DNA of 54,820 nucleotides from Rhizobiaceae bacterium (GCA_027483885.1 JAIXTO010000178.1:1-54820); one strand, 5' to 3'. Counted from the first letter of the stretch, positions 16,261 through 24,030 are shown. Made by a program: numbers and translations. Notes: a model not told the origin generated them from the sequence alone.

Positions 16261-17499
16261 TTGCGGCCCCTTGCCGCCTTCATCGATGGCAAGGCCGCGC
16301 TCGAAGCGGTCGAGCCGCAGGAACCGCGCCGTATAATGCGGCTCGTCCCTTGCAATCAGATGGGCAAAACAGAAGCCGGAGGCAGGCGTTGCCTTGAAGC
16401 CACCGTAACACCAGCCGCAGTTGAGATAGAGGTTGTCGATCGGCGTCTTGTCGATGATCGGCGATCCATCCATCGACATGTCCATGACACCACCCCAGGC
16501 GCGCAGCACTTTGACGCGGGACAGGCCGGGGATCAGCGACACGCCCTCCTCGATGGTGCTTTCCACCATCGCCAGATTGCCGCGCTGGGCATAGGAGGAA
16601 TAATAATCGATATCGGCGCCGAAGACCAAGCCGCCCTTGTCGGACTGGGAGATATAGAAGTGTCCGGCGCCATAGGTGATGACATTGTGGATGACCGGCT
16701 TCAGGCCCTCCGAGACAAAAGCCTGAAGAACATGCGTTTCGATGGGAAGCCGAAGCCCGGCCATCTGGCCGGTGACCGACGTGTGGCCGGCGGTGGCAAG
16801 CGCCAGCTTGTTGCAGCCGATGAAGCCCTTTGACGTCTCGACGCCCAACACCCTGCCCGTTTCATCGCGGCGGATGCCGCTTACCTCGCAGTGCTGGATG
16901 AGGTCGACGCCCCGCTGATCTGCGCCGCGCGCATAACCCCAGGCGACCGCATCGTGGCGGGCGGTTCCTCCGCGCTTTTGCAGCAGGCCACCCATGATGG
17001 GAAAACGCGCGTGGTCGAAATTGAGGTAGGGCATCGACTTCTTCACCGCGTCGCGATCCAGAAGCTCTGCATCCACGCCATGCATCATCATGGCATTGCC
17101 GCGCCGGGCATAGGCATCGCGCTGGCCATCGGAGTGGAAGAGGTTGATCACGCCGCGCTGGGACACCATGGCATTATAGTTGAAATCCTGCTCCAGCCCT
17201 TCCCACAGCTTCATGGAAAATTCGTAGAAGGGCTCGTTGCCTTCGAGCAGGTAATTGGAGCGGATGATCGTGGTGTTTCGCCCGACATTGCCGGAGCCAA
17301 TGTAGCCCTTTTCCAGCACCGCGATATTGGTGATGCCGAATTCCTTGGCGAGATAATAGGCGGTCGACAGACCATGCCCGCCGCCGCCGACGATGATCAC
17401 GTCATAATGCGCCTTCGGCTGCGGCTCGCGCCAGACCGGTTTCCAGTGGCGGTTGCCGGAAAAGGCGTGCCGGACGATGTCTAGGGCGGAGTAACGCAT
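16246..17499 (-). CDS. soxB: Sarcosine oxidase beta subunit
   Basis: A 417-residue DAO-family flavoprotein that carries the sarcosine-oxidising site. The FAD site VIIVGGGGHGLSTAYYLAKEFG is near residue 33, followed by GSGNVGRNTTIIRSNYL. The C-terminal NLYLNCGWCYGGFKATPASG segment is diagnostic of SoxB. The start MRYSALDIVRHAF (17499) is chosen over an in-frame start 37 codons upstream because it is the conserved family N-terminus. It is the first gene of soxBDAG. The regulatory region is the 269 bp shared with the divergent DUF2793 gene. No glyA, folD or purU lies next to the operon here. Confidence 0.95.
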   Translation of the reverse strand: MRYSALDIVRHAFSGNRHWKPVWREPQPKAHYDVIIVGGGGHGLSTAYYLAKEFGITNIAVLEKGYIGSGNVGRNTTIIRSNYLLEGNEPFYEFSMKLWEGLEQDFNYNAMVSQRGVINLFHSDGQRDAYARRGNAMMMHGVDAELLDRDAVKKSMPYLNFDHARFPIMGGLLQKRGGTARHDAVAWGYARGADQRGVDLIQHCEVSGIRRDETGRVLGVETSKGFIGCNKLALATAGHTSVTGQMAGLRLPIETHVLQAFVSEGLKPVIHNVITYGAGHFYISQSDKGGLVFGADIDYYSSYAQRGNLAMVESTIEEGVSLIPGLSRVKVLRAWGGVMDMSMDGSPIIDKTPIDNLYLNCGWCYGGFKATPASGFCFAHLIARDEPHYTARFLRLDRFERGLAIDEGGKGPQPNLH

Positions 17500-17768
17500 G
17501 CGGGGTCCTGTCTCGAATATCGTCGCCACCTTCGCATATGCAATACAAAGGACAAGGGCATTCGCAAGGCCCTTGCGCGCCGTCCACGACCGATGTTCCA
17601 CGCCGGCCATGCGCGCACGCGCGATTCAGTACCCTGATGCCCCCTTATTATCCGTCGGCGGGCATGAACTCGAAGGCTGCGCCAACAGTTTCAACCGCTT
17701 GATTGCATCTGCGTCCACACCGGTGCCTGAACCCTTAGAATGGCCGGGACACACGGGGAGATCACGCC

Positions 17769-18800
17769 ATGGCCGACACGACACCGAACCTCAGACTGCC
17801 CTATATCCTGCCCTCGCAGGCGCAAAAACACGTCACGCACAACGAGGCGCTGCTTCGGCTCGACACGCTGGTGCAGCTTGCAATCGAATATGATGGAACG
17901 AGCCCTCCGGCGACACCGGTCGAGGGACTGCATTACGCCGTGACGACGGGCGCAACCGGCGCCTGGAGTAACCGCCAAGGCACCATCGCCACCTATCAGG
18001 ATGGCGCCTGGAGCTTTCTGACGCCCGGCACCGGTTTTCTCGCCTGGTTCAAGTCACTTTCAGCGATCCGGGCCTTTTCGGGGAGCGCCTGGGTCAGCCC
18101 CGGCCTGCCCGACATCCTCACGCCCGCACGGCTTGGCATCAGCGCGACGCCGGATGACAGCAACCGGCTGTCGGTTTCGTCTGCTGCCTCGCTTTTCAAC
18201 AATGCCGGTGCCGGGCACCAGTTGAAGATCAACAAGGCAGCGGTTGGCGATACCGCCTCGCTGCTTTTCCAGAGCGGCTGGTCGGGCCGGGCGGAAATGG
18301 GCCTTGCCGGCAATGACCAGTTTGCCGTGAAGGTGAGCGCCGACGGCGGCAGCTGGAAAACCGGCATGAGCTTTGATGGCGCCGGTCGGCCGAGCTTTCC
18401 CAACCGGCCGCTCGCCCGCGCGCATCGCGCCACCGGCACATCAAGCCCCGCCTCCGGCGCCTCCACCGGCTTTACCACGCTTGCGCTCGAGCAGGGCGGC
18501 GTCACGCTTGGCGCTGCCGTGGCCGGCGGCGGCAACACGCTGGTGGTGCCCGCAAGCGGGATTTACAAACTGACGATGATGGTGTCCGTCACCTCGTCTT
18601 CCGGCCACACCGCAAGCCTCAGGCGCAATGCCTCGACAACGCTCATCAGCCTCAGCCTTCCCTCGGCCGCCCCCCTCACCGTCTGCGCGTCAACGCTCGC
18701 CTCGTTGACGCAAGGGGATACCCTCACCTTCCTGCACGCAGGCACTGCGGTTCTGGATGAGGGTGCCGGGCGCACGGAATTGTCGCTCCAGATGATCTGA
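17769..18800 (+). CDS. DUF2793 phage-tail-like protein
   Basis: A 343-residue protein. The first ~110 residues match the DUF2793 pattern found in phage and gene-transfer-agent tail regions: NLRLPYILPSQAQKHVTHNEALLRLD, GAWSNRQGTIATYQDGAWSFLTP and GFLAWF. The last ~110 residues (GGNTLVVPASGIYKLTMMVSV; GDTLTFLHAG) look like a C1q/TNF-type jelly roll, a fold used in trimeric tail tips and spikes. No terminase, capsid or integrase gene lies nearby, so it is an orphan. It is divergent from soxB. Family assignment is moderate; the C-terminal fold is inferred from pattern. Confidence 0.7.
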   Translation: MADTTPNLRLPYILPSQAQKHVTHNEALLRLDTLVQLAIEYDGTSPPATPVEGLHYAVTTGATGAWSNRQGTIATYQDGAWSFLTPGTGFLAWFKSLSAIRAFSGSAWVSPGLPDILTPARLGISATPDDSNRLSVSSAASLFNNAGAGHQLKINKAAVGDTASLLFQSGWSGRAEMGLAGNDQFAVKVSADGGSWKTGMSFDGAGRPSFPNRPLARAHRATGTSSPASGASTGFTTLALEQGGVTLGAAVAGGGNTLVVPASGIYKLTMMVSVTSSSGHTASLRRNASTTLISLSLPSAAPLTVCASTLASLTQGDTLTFLHAGTAVLDEGAGRTELSLQMI

Positions 18801-19046
18801 CGGCGCCGCATCGTCTGCAAAATGCAGACCCGGCCGGGTTTTCCACCGCCAAATCCGGCCGGGGCGGCAGATCATCGTTCCTTGAAAACGATTGTTAAAA
18901 TGCAGCATAAACCTTGCTGCGCCGCAGTCAAACCGTTCGAAAGAACATTCTAATCTTACGAAACACACAATGGCAGCGATGAATTGCGAAAAAAACGCGA
19001 AAGAATTGTGGTCGCAATGCGGTTTCCTGCAAAACGAGGTTTCCAT

Positions 19047-19061
19047 TTAGTCAAATGTTAA
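19047..19061. promoter_or_regulatory. CtrA-box-like site upstream of sciP
   Basis: TTAG-N7-TTAA, one mismatch from the CtrA consensus TTAA-N7-TTAA, ending 51 bp before the sciP start codon. It lies in a 312-bp AT-richer gap (18801-19112) that holds no gene. A GANTC site (GAGTC, 19106-19110) sits in the ribosome-binding region just before the ATG. Confidence 0.5.
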
Positions 19062-19112
19062 AACTGCGGGGCTACGGTCCCCCATGTGGTCTTGTGTAGT
19101 GTAGAGAGTCCA

Positions 19113-19388
19113 ATGACCGAAATGATCCGGCCTCGAGTTAAATATGTCATCGGCCCCGATGGCAGCCCCCTGACGATTGCGGACCTTCCGCCGGCCAATA
19201 CGCGCCGCTGGGTGATCCGTCGCAAGGCGGAGGTGGTTGCAGCGGTGCGCGGTGGCCTGTTGAGCCTCGAGGAAGCTTGCGAGCGTTACACCCTGACGGT
19301 GGAAGAATTCCTGTCCTGGCAGTCGTCAATCAACGACCACGGCCTGGCAGGCCTCAGAACAACGCGGATCCAGCAGTACCGCCACTAG
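19113..19388 (+). CDS. sciP: CtrA inhibitor SciP (DUF1153)
   Basis: A 91-residue DUF1153 protein (MTEMIRPRVKYVIGPDGSPL ... PPANTRRWVIRRKAEVVAAV ... YTLTVEEFLSWQ), almost entirely the conserved helix-turn-helix core. In Caulobacter, SciP binds CtrA and blocks its recruitment of RNA polymerase. It is itself CtrA-activated, forming a negative feedback loop. I start at the ATG at 19113, which gives the conserved N-terminus. A CtrA-box-like site lies 51 bp upstream. ctrA and chpT lie within 4 kb, so the whole regulatory loop is local. High confidence in family; function transferred from Caulobacter. Confidence 0.93.
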   Translation: MTEMIRPRVKYVIGPDGSPLTIADLPPANTRRWVIRRKAEVVAAVRGGLLSLEEACERYTLTVEEFLSWQSSINDHGLAGLRTTRIQQYRH

Positions 19389-19455
19389 TTCAGGCCGTTC
19401 GCACACCGCCACCGACCGTCTTTGCTGTCCTCCGGAGCCCGTCTCCCGAGGAGGC

Positions 19456-19938
19456 TTAGCGCATGTCGGTCTCTGACCGGTTCTGTGCGGCCATTGATGC
19501 AAAGGGTGACAAGACCCCGGTGATGATGGCTGAACCTGCATAGCACCACAGACCCGGCTGGGCGACGGCTGTCGCCAGCCCACTCTTCTTGGCCGCGAAG
19601 ATCGCGATCGCCACCAGCATCACGTCCATCATAGACCACTTTGACAGATGCGGCAGCGCGCGGCCGAAAATCCCCAACCGATCCCGACCTTGCCGGAGGA
19701 GCCCCGCCTCCGTTGAAAGCACGAGCACAAGCTTGGCTGCGGGAAATACGATGGAAAAAAGCGCAATCAGCAGCGCCAGTCCCCAGTCGCCCTCTTCAAC
19801 AAGCCCTGAGACCAGATCGATCAGCGACGGCGTCTGGCTGAACAGGAAAAGCCGGTCGATCTGAAGGATCGGCAGAGAAATCCCAAGCAGAAGAAAAACG
19901 GCCGATACCAGCAGCAGCCCCAGGCGCATCTTGACCAT
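19456..19938 (-). CDS. PqiA-family (paraquat-inducible protein A) membrane protein
   Basis: A 160-residue protein with four predicted membrane helices: an N-terminal LGLLLVSAVFLLLGISLPIL, GLALLIALFSIVFPAAKLVLVL, MMDVMLVAIAIFAAKKSG and PGLWCYAGSAIITGVLSPF. The pattern PxxK after helix 2 and the SKWSMMDVMLVA segment are typical of the PqiA domain, here a single copy rather than the double copy of E. coli PqiA. PqiA proteins work with MCE proteins in envelope lipid transport; no mce gene is adjacent. Its stop lies 67 bp from the sciP stop (convergent). Confidence 0.75.
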   Translation of the reverse strand: MVKMRLGLLLVSAVFLLLGISLPILQIDRLFLFSQTPSLIDLVSGLVEEGDWGLALLIALFSIVFPAAKLVLVLSTEAGLLRQGRDRLGIFGRALPHLSKWSMMDVMLVAIAIFAAKKSGLATAVAQPGLWCYAGSAIITGVLSPFASMAAQNRSETDMR

Positions 19939-20091
19939 GCCCCCTCCTCTTTTCTGTCGCCTTGCCTGTCGTCTTGCCCGGGCTGTCGTTCAGCCACCTG
20001 CCCTCCGGCACACCCTGCCGGACATGCGGCTGGCATAATGGCGCTTTTGTCCTACATCATGAGGATGACGGACAAAACAAGGGGCAGCGTT

Positions 20092-20373
20092 ATGAAGATT
20101 ACCGAAGACACGCATTCCACCGGCGGCGCCTACCGCGCCGATCTGGATGGGGCCAAGGCGGAAATGACGTTTTCGCGCGCCTCGCCGCATCTGATCATCA
20201 TCGATCACACGCAGGTGGACGATGCCCTTCGCGGCAAGGGCGTCGGGCAGGCGCTGGCGGTGCATGCGGTGGAGGCTGCACGGGCGGGGGGCTGGAAGAT
20301 CATTCCGCTGTGCCCTTTCTTCAAGGCACAGCTAGACCGTCACCCTGACTGGCAGGATGTGATCAACCGCTGA
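20092..20373 (+). CDS. Small GNAT acetyltransferase (YjdJ/Acetyltransf_CG type)
   Basis: A 93-residue one-domain GNAT of the short class found in bacteria and eukaryotes. It shows GAYRADLDGAKAEMTFSRAS, HTQVDDALRGKGVGQALAVHAVEAAR (the acetyl-CoA loop R-G-K-G-V-G) and KIIPLCPFFKAQLDRHPDWQDV at the C-terminus. I take the ATG at 20092, which has an AAGGGG ribosome site and the conserved N-terminus; in-frame starts upstream exist. The substrate is unknown for this class. Confidence 0.8.
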   Translation: MKITEDTHSTGGAYRADLDGAKAEMTFSRASPHLIIIDHTQVDDALRGKGVGQALAVHAVEAARAGGWKIIPLCPFFKAQLDRHPDWQDVINR

Positions 20374-20461
20374 GCGGTGGGCGCAGGTGCGCCTTCGTCG
20401 CGCGCACGCTCAAAAAGCGTCCACGCAACGGGTTAGGAAAACGGACGTGCGAGACCCCGCG

Positions 20462-20818
20462 TCAGGCGCGGGCGCGCATGCCGCCGTCACGTTCTTCCAG
20501 GGCTGTTGCCTTGGAAAGTTCGGCTTGCGCCTCTTCGAGCGCCAGATCGGCACTTTCCTGCTGGACGCGCAATTCGCGGATCGAAACCTGCAGATTGTCT
20601 GCCCGCTGACGGGCCGCCTTGGCAAAAGTCGGATAAGCGAAATGATTCGGGTCTGTGATTCCCGATTTCTTTTCTTCGAGCGAGATCTGGTGTTCCAGCT
20701 CTTTCGACATACGTTCGAATTCCGCCATCATCAGCTGTAACTGCTGCAACTGGCGGCGCTTTTCATTCACCTGAAATTCTTTCAGGCGCACAAGGCTGTC
20801 ACGCGTCTTCATACGCAA
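20462..20818 (-). CDS. FliJ-like coiled-coil protein
   Basis: A 118-residue, strongly helical, charged protein. The N-terminus (TRDSLVRLKEFQVNEKRRQLQQLQLMMAEF) and the C-terminal heptad stretch (LQVSIRELRVQQESADLALEEAQAEL) resemble flagellar export chaperone FliJ, which is small and an antiparallel coiled coil. It is divergent from ctrA and shares a 433-bp regulatory region with it; flagellar genes are common CtrA targets. No other flagellar gene is in the window. Sequence divergence in FliJ makes the call tentative. Confidence 0.55.
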   Translation of the reverse strand: MRMKTRDSLVRLKEFQVNEKRRQLQQLQLMMAEFERMSKELEHQISLEEKKSGITDPNHFAYPTFAKAARQRADNLQVSIRELRVQQESADLALEEAQAELSKATALEERDGGMRARA

Positions 20819-21018
20819 TACTCCCGTGGATAGCGAGACCCCGGCTATGTTCCCATTTCCCCCTGAGTCCGACCTGCAACAGTTCGGACTGAAAAATTGC
20901 CGCGCCGTTAATAAATTGGGCGCCGCGGTAACCTTTCATTTACGGGCATCGTTAATGATAGGGACGATCGTTTAAGGGTCCGTAAATGCCATGGTCGATT
21001 TCGACCGACGACAATGAT

Positions 21019-21147
21019 GAGTCGTATGAATCACTTGGGAGGAATTCCTCACAAAATGAATCAGGTATGGCGCTGGCAGATTCACATGATAAATCAGGCG
21101 AATACCAAGTTTGTTTAACGAATTCCTGTGCCTTGCCAAAGGGAGTC
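21019..21147. promoter_or_regulatory. ctrA upstream region with clustered GANTC (CcrM) sites and TTAA half-sites
   Basis: The 433-bp gap 20819-21251 carries no gene. Within 129 bp there are five GANTC motifs (21019 GAGTC, 21028 GAATC, 21058 GAATC, 21079 GATTC, 21143 GAGTC), with a sixth at 20865; about 0.5 would be expected in 129 bp. CtrA-type half-sites TTAACG (21115) and TTAACC (21156) flank the last one, with further TTAA at 20908, 20952 and 20972. No full TTAA-N7-TTAA is seen here. In Caulobacter, CcrM methylation of GANTC controls ctrA transcription. Confidence 0.65.
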
Positions 21148-21251
21148 AGAGTTTGTTAACCAATTGGTGTCAGCTTCCAAATCAGGCAACGTCTGGATCC
21201 GTCTCGCGTTAGGGGGCCATTCACACCTTCGCGGCGGTAAAGGGGAAAATT

Positions 21252-21953
21252 ATGCGGGTTCTACTCATCGAAGATGACAGCGCGACTGCCCAGAGCATCG
21301 AGCTGATGCTGAAGTCGGAAAGCTTCAATGTGTATACGACGGATCTCGGGGAAGAGGGCGTCGACCTCGGCAAGCTGTACGATTACGATATCATTCTGCT
21401 TGACCTCAACCTGCCGGACATGTCCGGCTACGAGGTTCTGCGCACACTGCGTCTGTCCAAGGTCAAAACACCGATCCTGATCCTGTCCGGCATGGCCGGC
21501 ATCGAGGATAAGGTTCGGGGTCTTGGCTTCGGCGCAGACGATTACATGACCAAGCCGTTCCACAAGGACGAGCTTGTTGCACGCATCCATGCCATCGTCC
21601 GTCGTTCGAAGGGCCATGCCCAGTCGATCATCATCACGGGCGAGCTGATCGTGAACCTCGACGCGAAAACCGTCGAAGTCGGCGGCCAGCGGGTTCACCT
21701 GACCGGCAAGGAATATCAGATGCTGGAACTGCTCTCGCTGCGCAAGGGCACCACTCTGACCAAGGAAATGTTCCTCAACCACCTCTATGGTGGGATGGAC
21801 GAACCGGAACTGAAAATCATCGACGTGTTCATCTGCAAGCTTCGCAAGAAGCTGGCAAACGCTGCAGGCGGCGCGAACTACATCGAAACCGTCTGGGGCC
21901 GCGGCTACGTGCTGCGCGAACCGGATGGCGGCGAATACGCCGAAACGGCCTGA
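21252..21953 (+). CDS. ctrA: Cell cycle master response regulator CtrA
   Basis: A 233-residue OmpR-type response regulator. The receiver has the acidic pocket E7-D8-D9, phospho-acceptor Asp51 in [11 protein letters not shown], and K in DDYMTKPF. The winged-helix output ([45 protein letters not shown]) is that of CtrA, near-invariant in alphaproteobacteria. It binds TTAA-N7-TTAA sites and controls replication, division and flagellar genes. It is phosphorylated through CckA-ChpT, and chpT lies 0.65 kb downstream. The C-terminus ends Glu-Thr-Ala, not the Ala-Ala degron of Caulobacter CtrA. The AAAGGGG ribosome site supports the start; a strong terminator follows. Confidence 0.97.
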   Translation: MRVLLIEDDSATAQSIELMLKSESFNVYTTDLGEEGVDLGKLYDYDIILLDLNLPDMSGYEVLRTLRLSKVKTPILILSGMAGIEDKVRGLGFGADDYMTKPFHKDELVARIHAIVRRSKGHAQSIIITGELIVNLDAKTVEVGGQRVHLTGKEYQMLELLSLRKGTTLTKEMFLNHLYGGMDEPELKIIDVFICKLRKKLANAAGGANYIETVWGRGYVLREPDGGEYAETA

Positions 21954-21984
21954 TCTTTCTACCCCACTGGATCCGCGATCAGTC

Positions 21985-22016
21985 AAACGTCCGAGATTTT
22001 CATCTCGGACGTTTTT
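21985..22016 (+). terminator. Rho-independent terminator of ctrA
   Basis: A 13-bp stem (AAACGTCCGAGAT / ATCTCGGACGTTT) with a TTTC loop runs into a T-tract, 32 bp after the ctrA stop. The stem is strong and followed by TT on the plus strand. Confidence 0.9.
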
Positions 22017-22122
22017 CGTTGTGGCTGGCGTCTTGTCAGGAGGATGACGGCCTGCGGCCAAGGCCGCACGCAAAAGCGCGGGCGCCGGATGGCGTCAAAG
22101 GTCTGGCAATGAAAGTCGGGCC

Positions 22123-22485
22123 TCAGGCGGCAGCGGAAAAGCCGGAAAACACCGCAGACAGGATCTTGCGGTCAAACGGCTTCAGCAGGAAATCATCGGC
22201 GCCGGCCCGCTTGCCCATCATCATCTTTTTGAGGTCTGCCTCGATGACGCAGTAATAGATGCGCACGCGGTTGGCGCCCGGCAGGGACTTGACCTGCGTG
22301 ATGAGTTCGAGCGCGCCCTCAAGACCCGCATCGACAATCAGGATCGCCGGCAGTTCGGCCTGGCAGCGCATCAGCGCCTCCCGGTCACCGGAGGCTTCCG
22401 TCACGAGGAAACCCAGCTCGGACAGAATGCGCTTGGCAACCGTGCGAACGATATCGGAACTGTCGGCAATCATCAGGCGCTGCAT
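22123..22485 (-). CDS. Single-domain response regulator (atypical receiver) next to chpT
   Basis: A 120-residue stand-alone receiver. Asp8 (in MIADSSD), Asp52 (LIVDAG) and Lys102 (FLLKPFD) fit the CheY core. However, the usual second acidic residue after Asp8 is Ser9, the usual M-P after the phospho-Asp is Ala-Gly, and the switch Thr/Ser region reads YYCVIE with no Thr or Ser. It is not a good match to CpdR or DivK as I know them. It lies 115 bp downstream of chpT on the same strand, so an operon and a link to the ChpT phosphorelay are plausible. Partner not established. Confidence 0.75.
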   Translation of the reverse strand: MQRLMIADSSDIVRTVAKRILSELGFLVTEASGDREALMRCQAELPAILIVDAGLEGALELITQVKSLPGANRVRIYYCVIEADLKKMMMGKRAGADDFLLKPFDRKILSAVFSGFSAAA

Positions 22486-22600
22486 CGCGTTCCCTCCCAG
22501 AACGATAACGGAAAGCCCCCGCCATGGAGGACTTTCCGTAACGATAGGAGCAGCTCGCTAAGGAACTGTTACCGGACGCCGGGGCGCGGCGTGTAATCTG

Positions 22601-23248
22601 TCAGGCCGTCGGAATTTCGGCGATGAAGACGATATTGTCGTCATTCACCACATGGCGCAGCTCCATGCCGCATTCTTCCGAAAGAAGCACGGTGTAATAG
22701 GGCTGGATCGTGTGGGCGTCGGCCAGTTCCTCGGCGGTGCCATTGCACAGCTCGACGAATTTCGGCGGCAGGCGCAGCATGCGGCCCTTGACCGTCAGCG
22801 AGAATTTCGCGTCGGTCTCCGGCTTTTCCAGAACCACATCGATGCTGCCGCCACGCGGAATGGCGCTATAGGCCACCATGAACAGATTGAGCAGCAGCTT
22901 GACGCGGTTTTTTGGGATGATCGCACGCGGGCCGCTCCAGGAGACTTCCGTCTTCTTTTCAGCCGCAGCAAAATCCTTGGCGGCCTTTTCGGCCTCACCC
23001 GTATCGATGGAAGCCCCGACGGAGCCGGAGGCACCGAAGGCGAGACGGGCAAATTTGAGACGCACGGAGGCGTTCTGCGCCGAGGTGCGGATGAGGTCCA
23101 GCGCGTCCTCGTCGGCACCGCCCTCGTCCAGCAGTTCAAGGCCATTGCAGATCGCCCCGACCGGCGAGATCACATCATGGCAGACGCGACTGCACAGGAG
23201 CGCTGCCAGATCGGGACCGGTGAGGATAAGGTTCGGATTCTTCGGCAT
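22601..23248 (-). CDS. chpT: Histidine phosphotransferase ChpT
   Basis: A 215-residue ChpT. The motif LCSRVCHDVISPVGAICNGLELL holds the phosphorylated His24 on the first helix of the dimerisation bundle. The C-terminal half is a degenerate HATPase-like fold without ATP-binding motifs (KNRVKLLLNLFMVAYSAIPRGG; MELRHVVNDDNIVFIAEIP). ChpT passes phosphate from hybrid kinase CckA to CtrA and CpdR. It is divergent from eipA; the CtrA-like box at 23366 lies 118 bp upstream of its start and could serve both genes. Length and motif make this secure. Confidence 0.95.
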   Translation of the reverse strand: MPKNPNLILTGPDLAALLCSRVCHDVISPVGAICNGLELLDEGGADEDALDLIRTSAQNASVRLKFARLAFGASGSVGASIDTGEAEKAAKDFAAAEKKTEVSWSGPRAIIPKNRVKLLLNLFMVAYSAIPRGGSIDVVLEKPETDAKFSLTVKGRMLRLPPKFVELCNGTAEELADAHTIQPYYTVLLSEECGMELRHVVNDDNIVFIAEIPTA

Positions 23249-23365
23249 CTGATTTTCCCGGGTGTAGCCACGATGTTGATCGGCTATGTCTCACGACAAT
23301 GTTGCGTGAAGGTGGCTCATTCTTGAATTCACCTTCTGTCGCCGCCATAAAGACACCATTTTTGG

Positions 23366-23380
23366 TAAACCGGTTGTTAA
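23366..23380. promoter_or_regulatory. CtrA-box-like site in chpT-eipA intergenic region
   Basis: TAAA-N7-TTAA, followed by C, one mismatch from TTAA-N7-TTAA. It ends 69 bp before the eipA start. Brucella eipA is reported to be directly activated by CtrA, which supports reading this as a real site. Confidence 0.55.
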
Positions 23381-23448
23381 CGGGATGGTCTCAAGATGGC
23401 TCAGCCGCAATCTGAGGCACCAATTGATTAAAAAAACGGACAGGCCCC

Positions 23449-24030
23449 ATGCGCTTCGACACAATCTTTGCCCTCGCTCGACTGCTCATCCTGCCAATTC
23501 TGGCTGTCACGGCCGCTGCGCCAGCACAGGCACAGCAGCGATCCGGTGAACAATATACGCTGCAGGAGATCGTCGATGCCGGCCACGGCTTCTTCGGCAA
23601 CACCACCGGCGGACTGGCCAAGGTTGTCGAAAAGGCCTTCCAGCAATACGGCCTGCCGAACGGCTATGTTCTCGGCCAGGAAGGCTCCGGCGCCTTCATT
23701 GCCGGCCTCACCTATGGCGAAGGTGAACTTTACACCAAAAATGCCGGCAATCATCCGGTCTTCTGGCAGGGCCCTTCGCTCGGCATCGACTACGGTGGCC
23801 AGGGCGCCCGCGCCATGATGCTGGTGTATAACCTGCCGGCCGTGCAGAACCTCTACGCGCGCTATGGCGGCGTCAGCGGCTCGGCCTTCGTGGTGGCCGG
23901 CGTCGGCATGACGGCGCTGCGCAACAACGACGTGCTGGTCGTGCCGATCCGCACCGGCGTCGGCGCCCGCCTCGGCGTGAATGTCGGTTATCTGAAATTT
24001 ACCCAGGCGCCGACCTGGAACCCCTTCTGA
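23449..24030 (+). CDS. eipA: Periplasmic envelope integrity protein EipA (DUF1134)
   Basis: A 193-residue DUF1134 protein. A signal peptide (FALARLLILPILAVTAAAPAQA) is followed by the conserved core: YTLQEIVDAGHGFFGNTTGGLA, VEKAFQQYGLPNGYVLGQEG, GLTYGEGELYTKNAG, WQGPSLGIDYGG and GVGARLGVNVGYLKFT. Brucella EipA is a soluble periplasmic beta-barrel-like protein needed for envelope stress resistance and is under CtrA control. The upstream CtrA-like box and the neighbouring chpT and ctrA genes fit that here. Function is transferred from Brucella. Confidence 0.92.
   Translation: MRFDTIFALARLLILPILAVTAAAPAQAQQRSGEQYTLQEIVDAGHGFFGNTTGGLAKVVEKAFQQYGLPNGYVLGQEGSGAFIAGLTYGEGELYTKNAGNHPVFWQGPSLGIDYGGQGARAMMLVYNLPAVQNLYARYGGVSGSAFVVAGVGMTALRNNDVLVVPIRTGVGARLGVNVGYLKFTQAPTWNPF

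Noticed and set aside
17769..18800. Prophage or phage remnant
   Set aside because: A single DUF2793 gene without capsid, terminase, integrase or att-like repeats; neighbours are core genes of similar composition.
20819..21251. Full CtrA box in the ctrA promoter
   Set aside because: All TTAA positions (20908, 20952, 20972, 21115, 21156) were checked; none are spaced by 7 bases, so only half-sites can be claimed.
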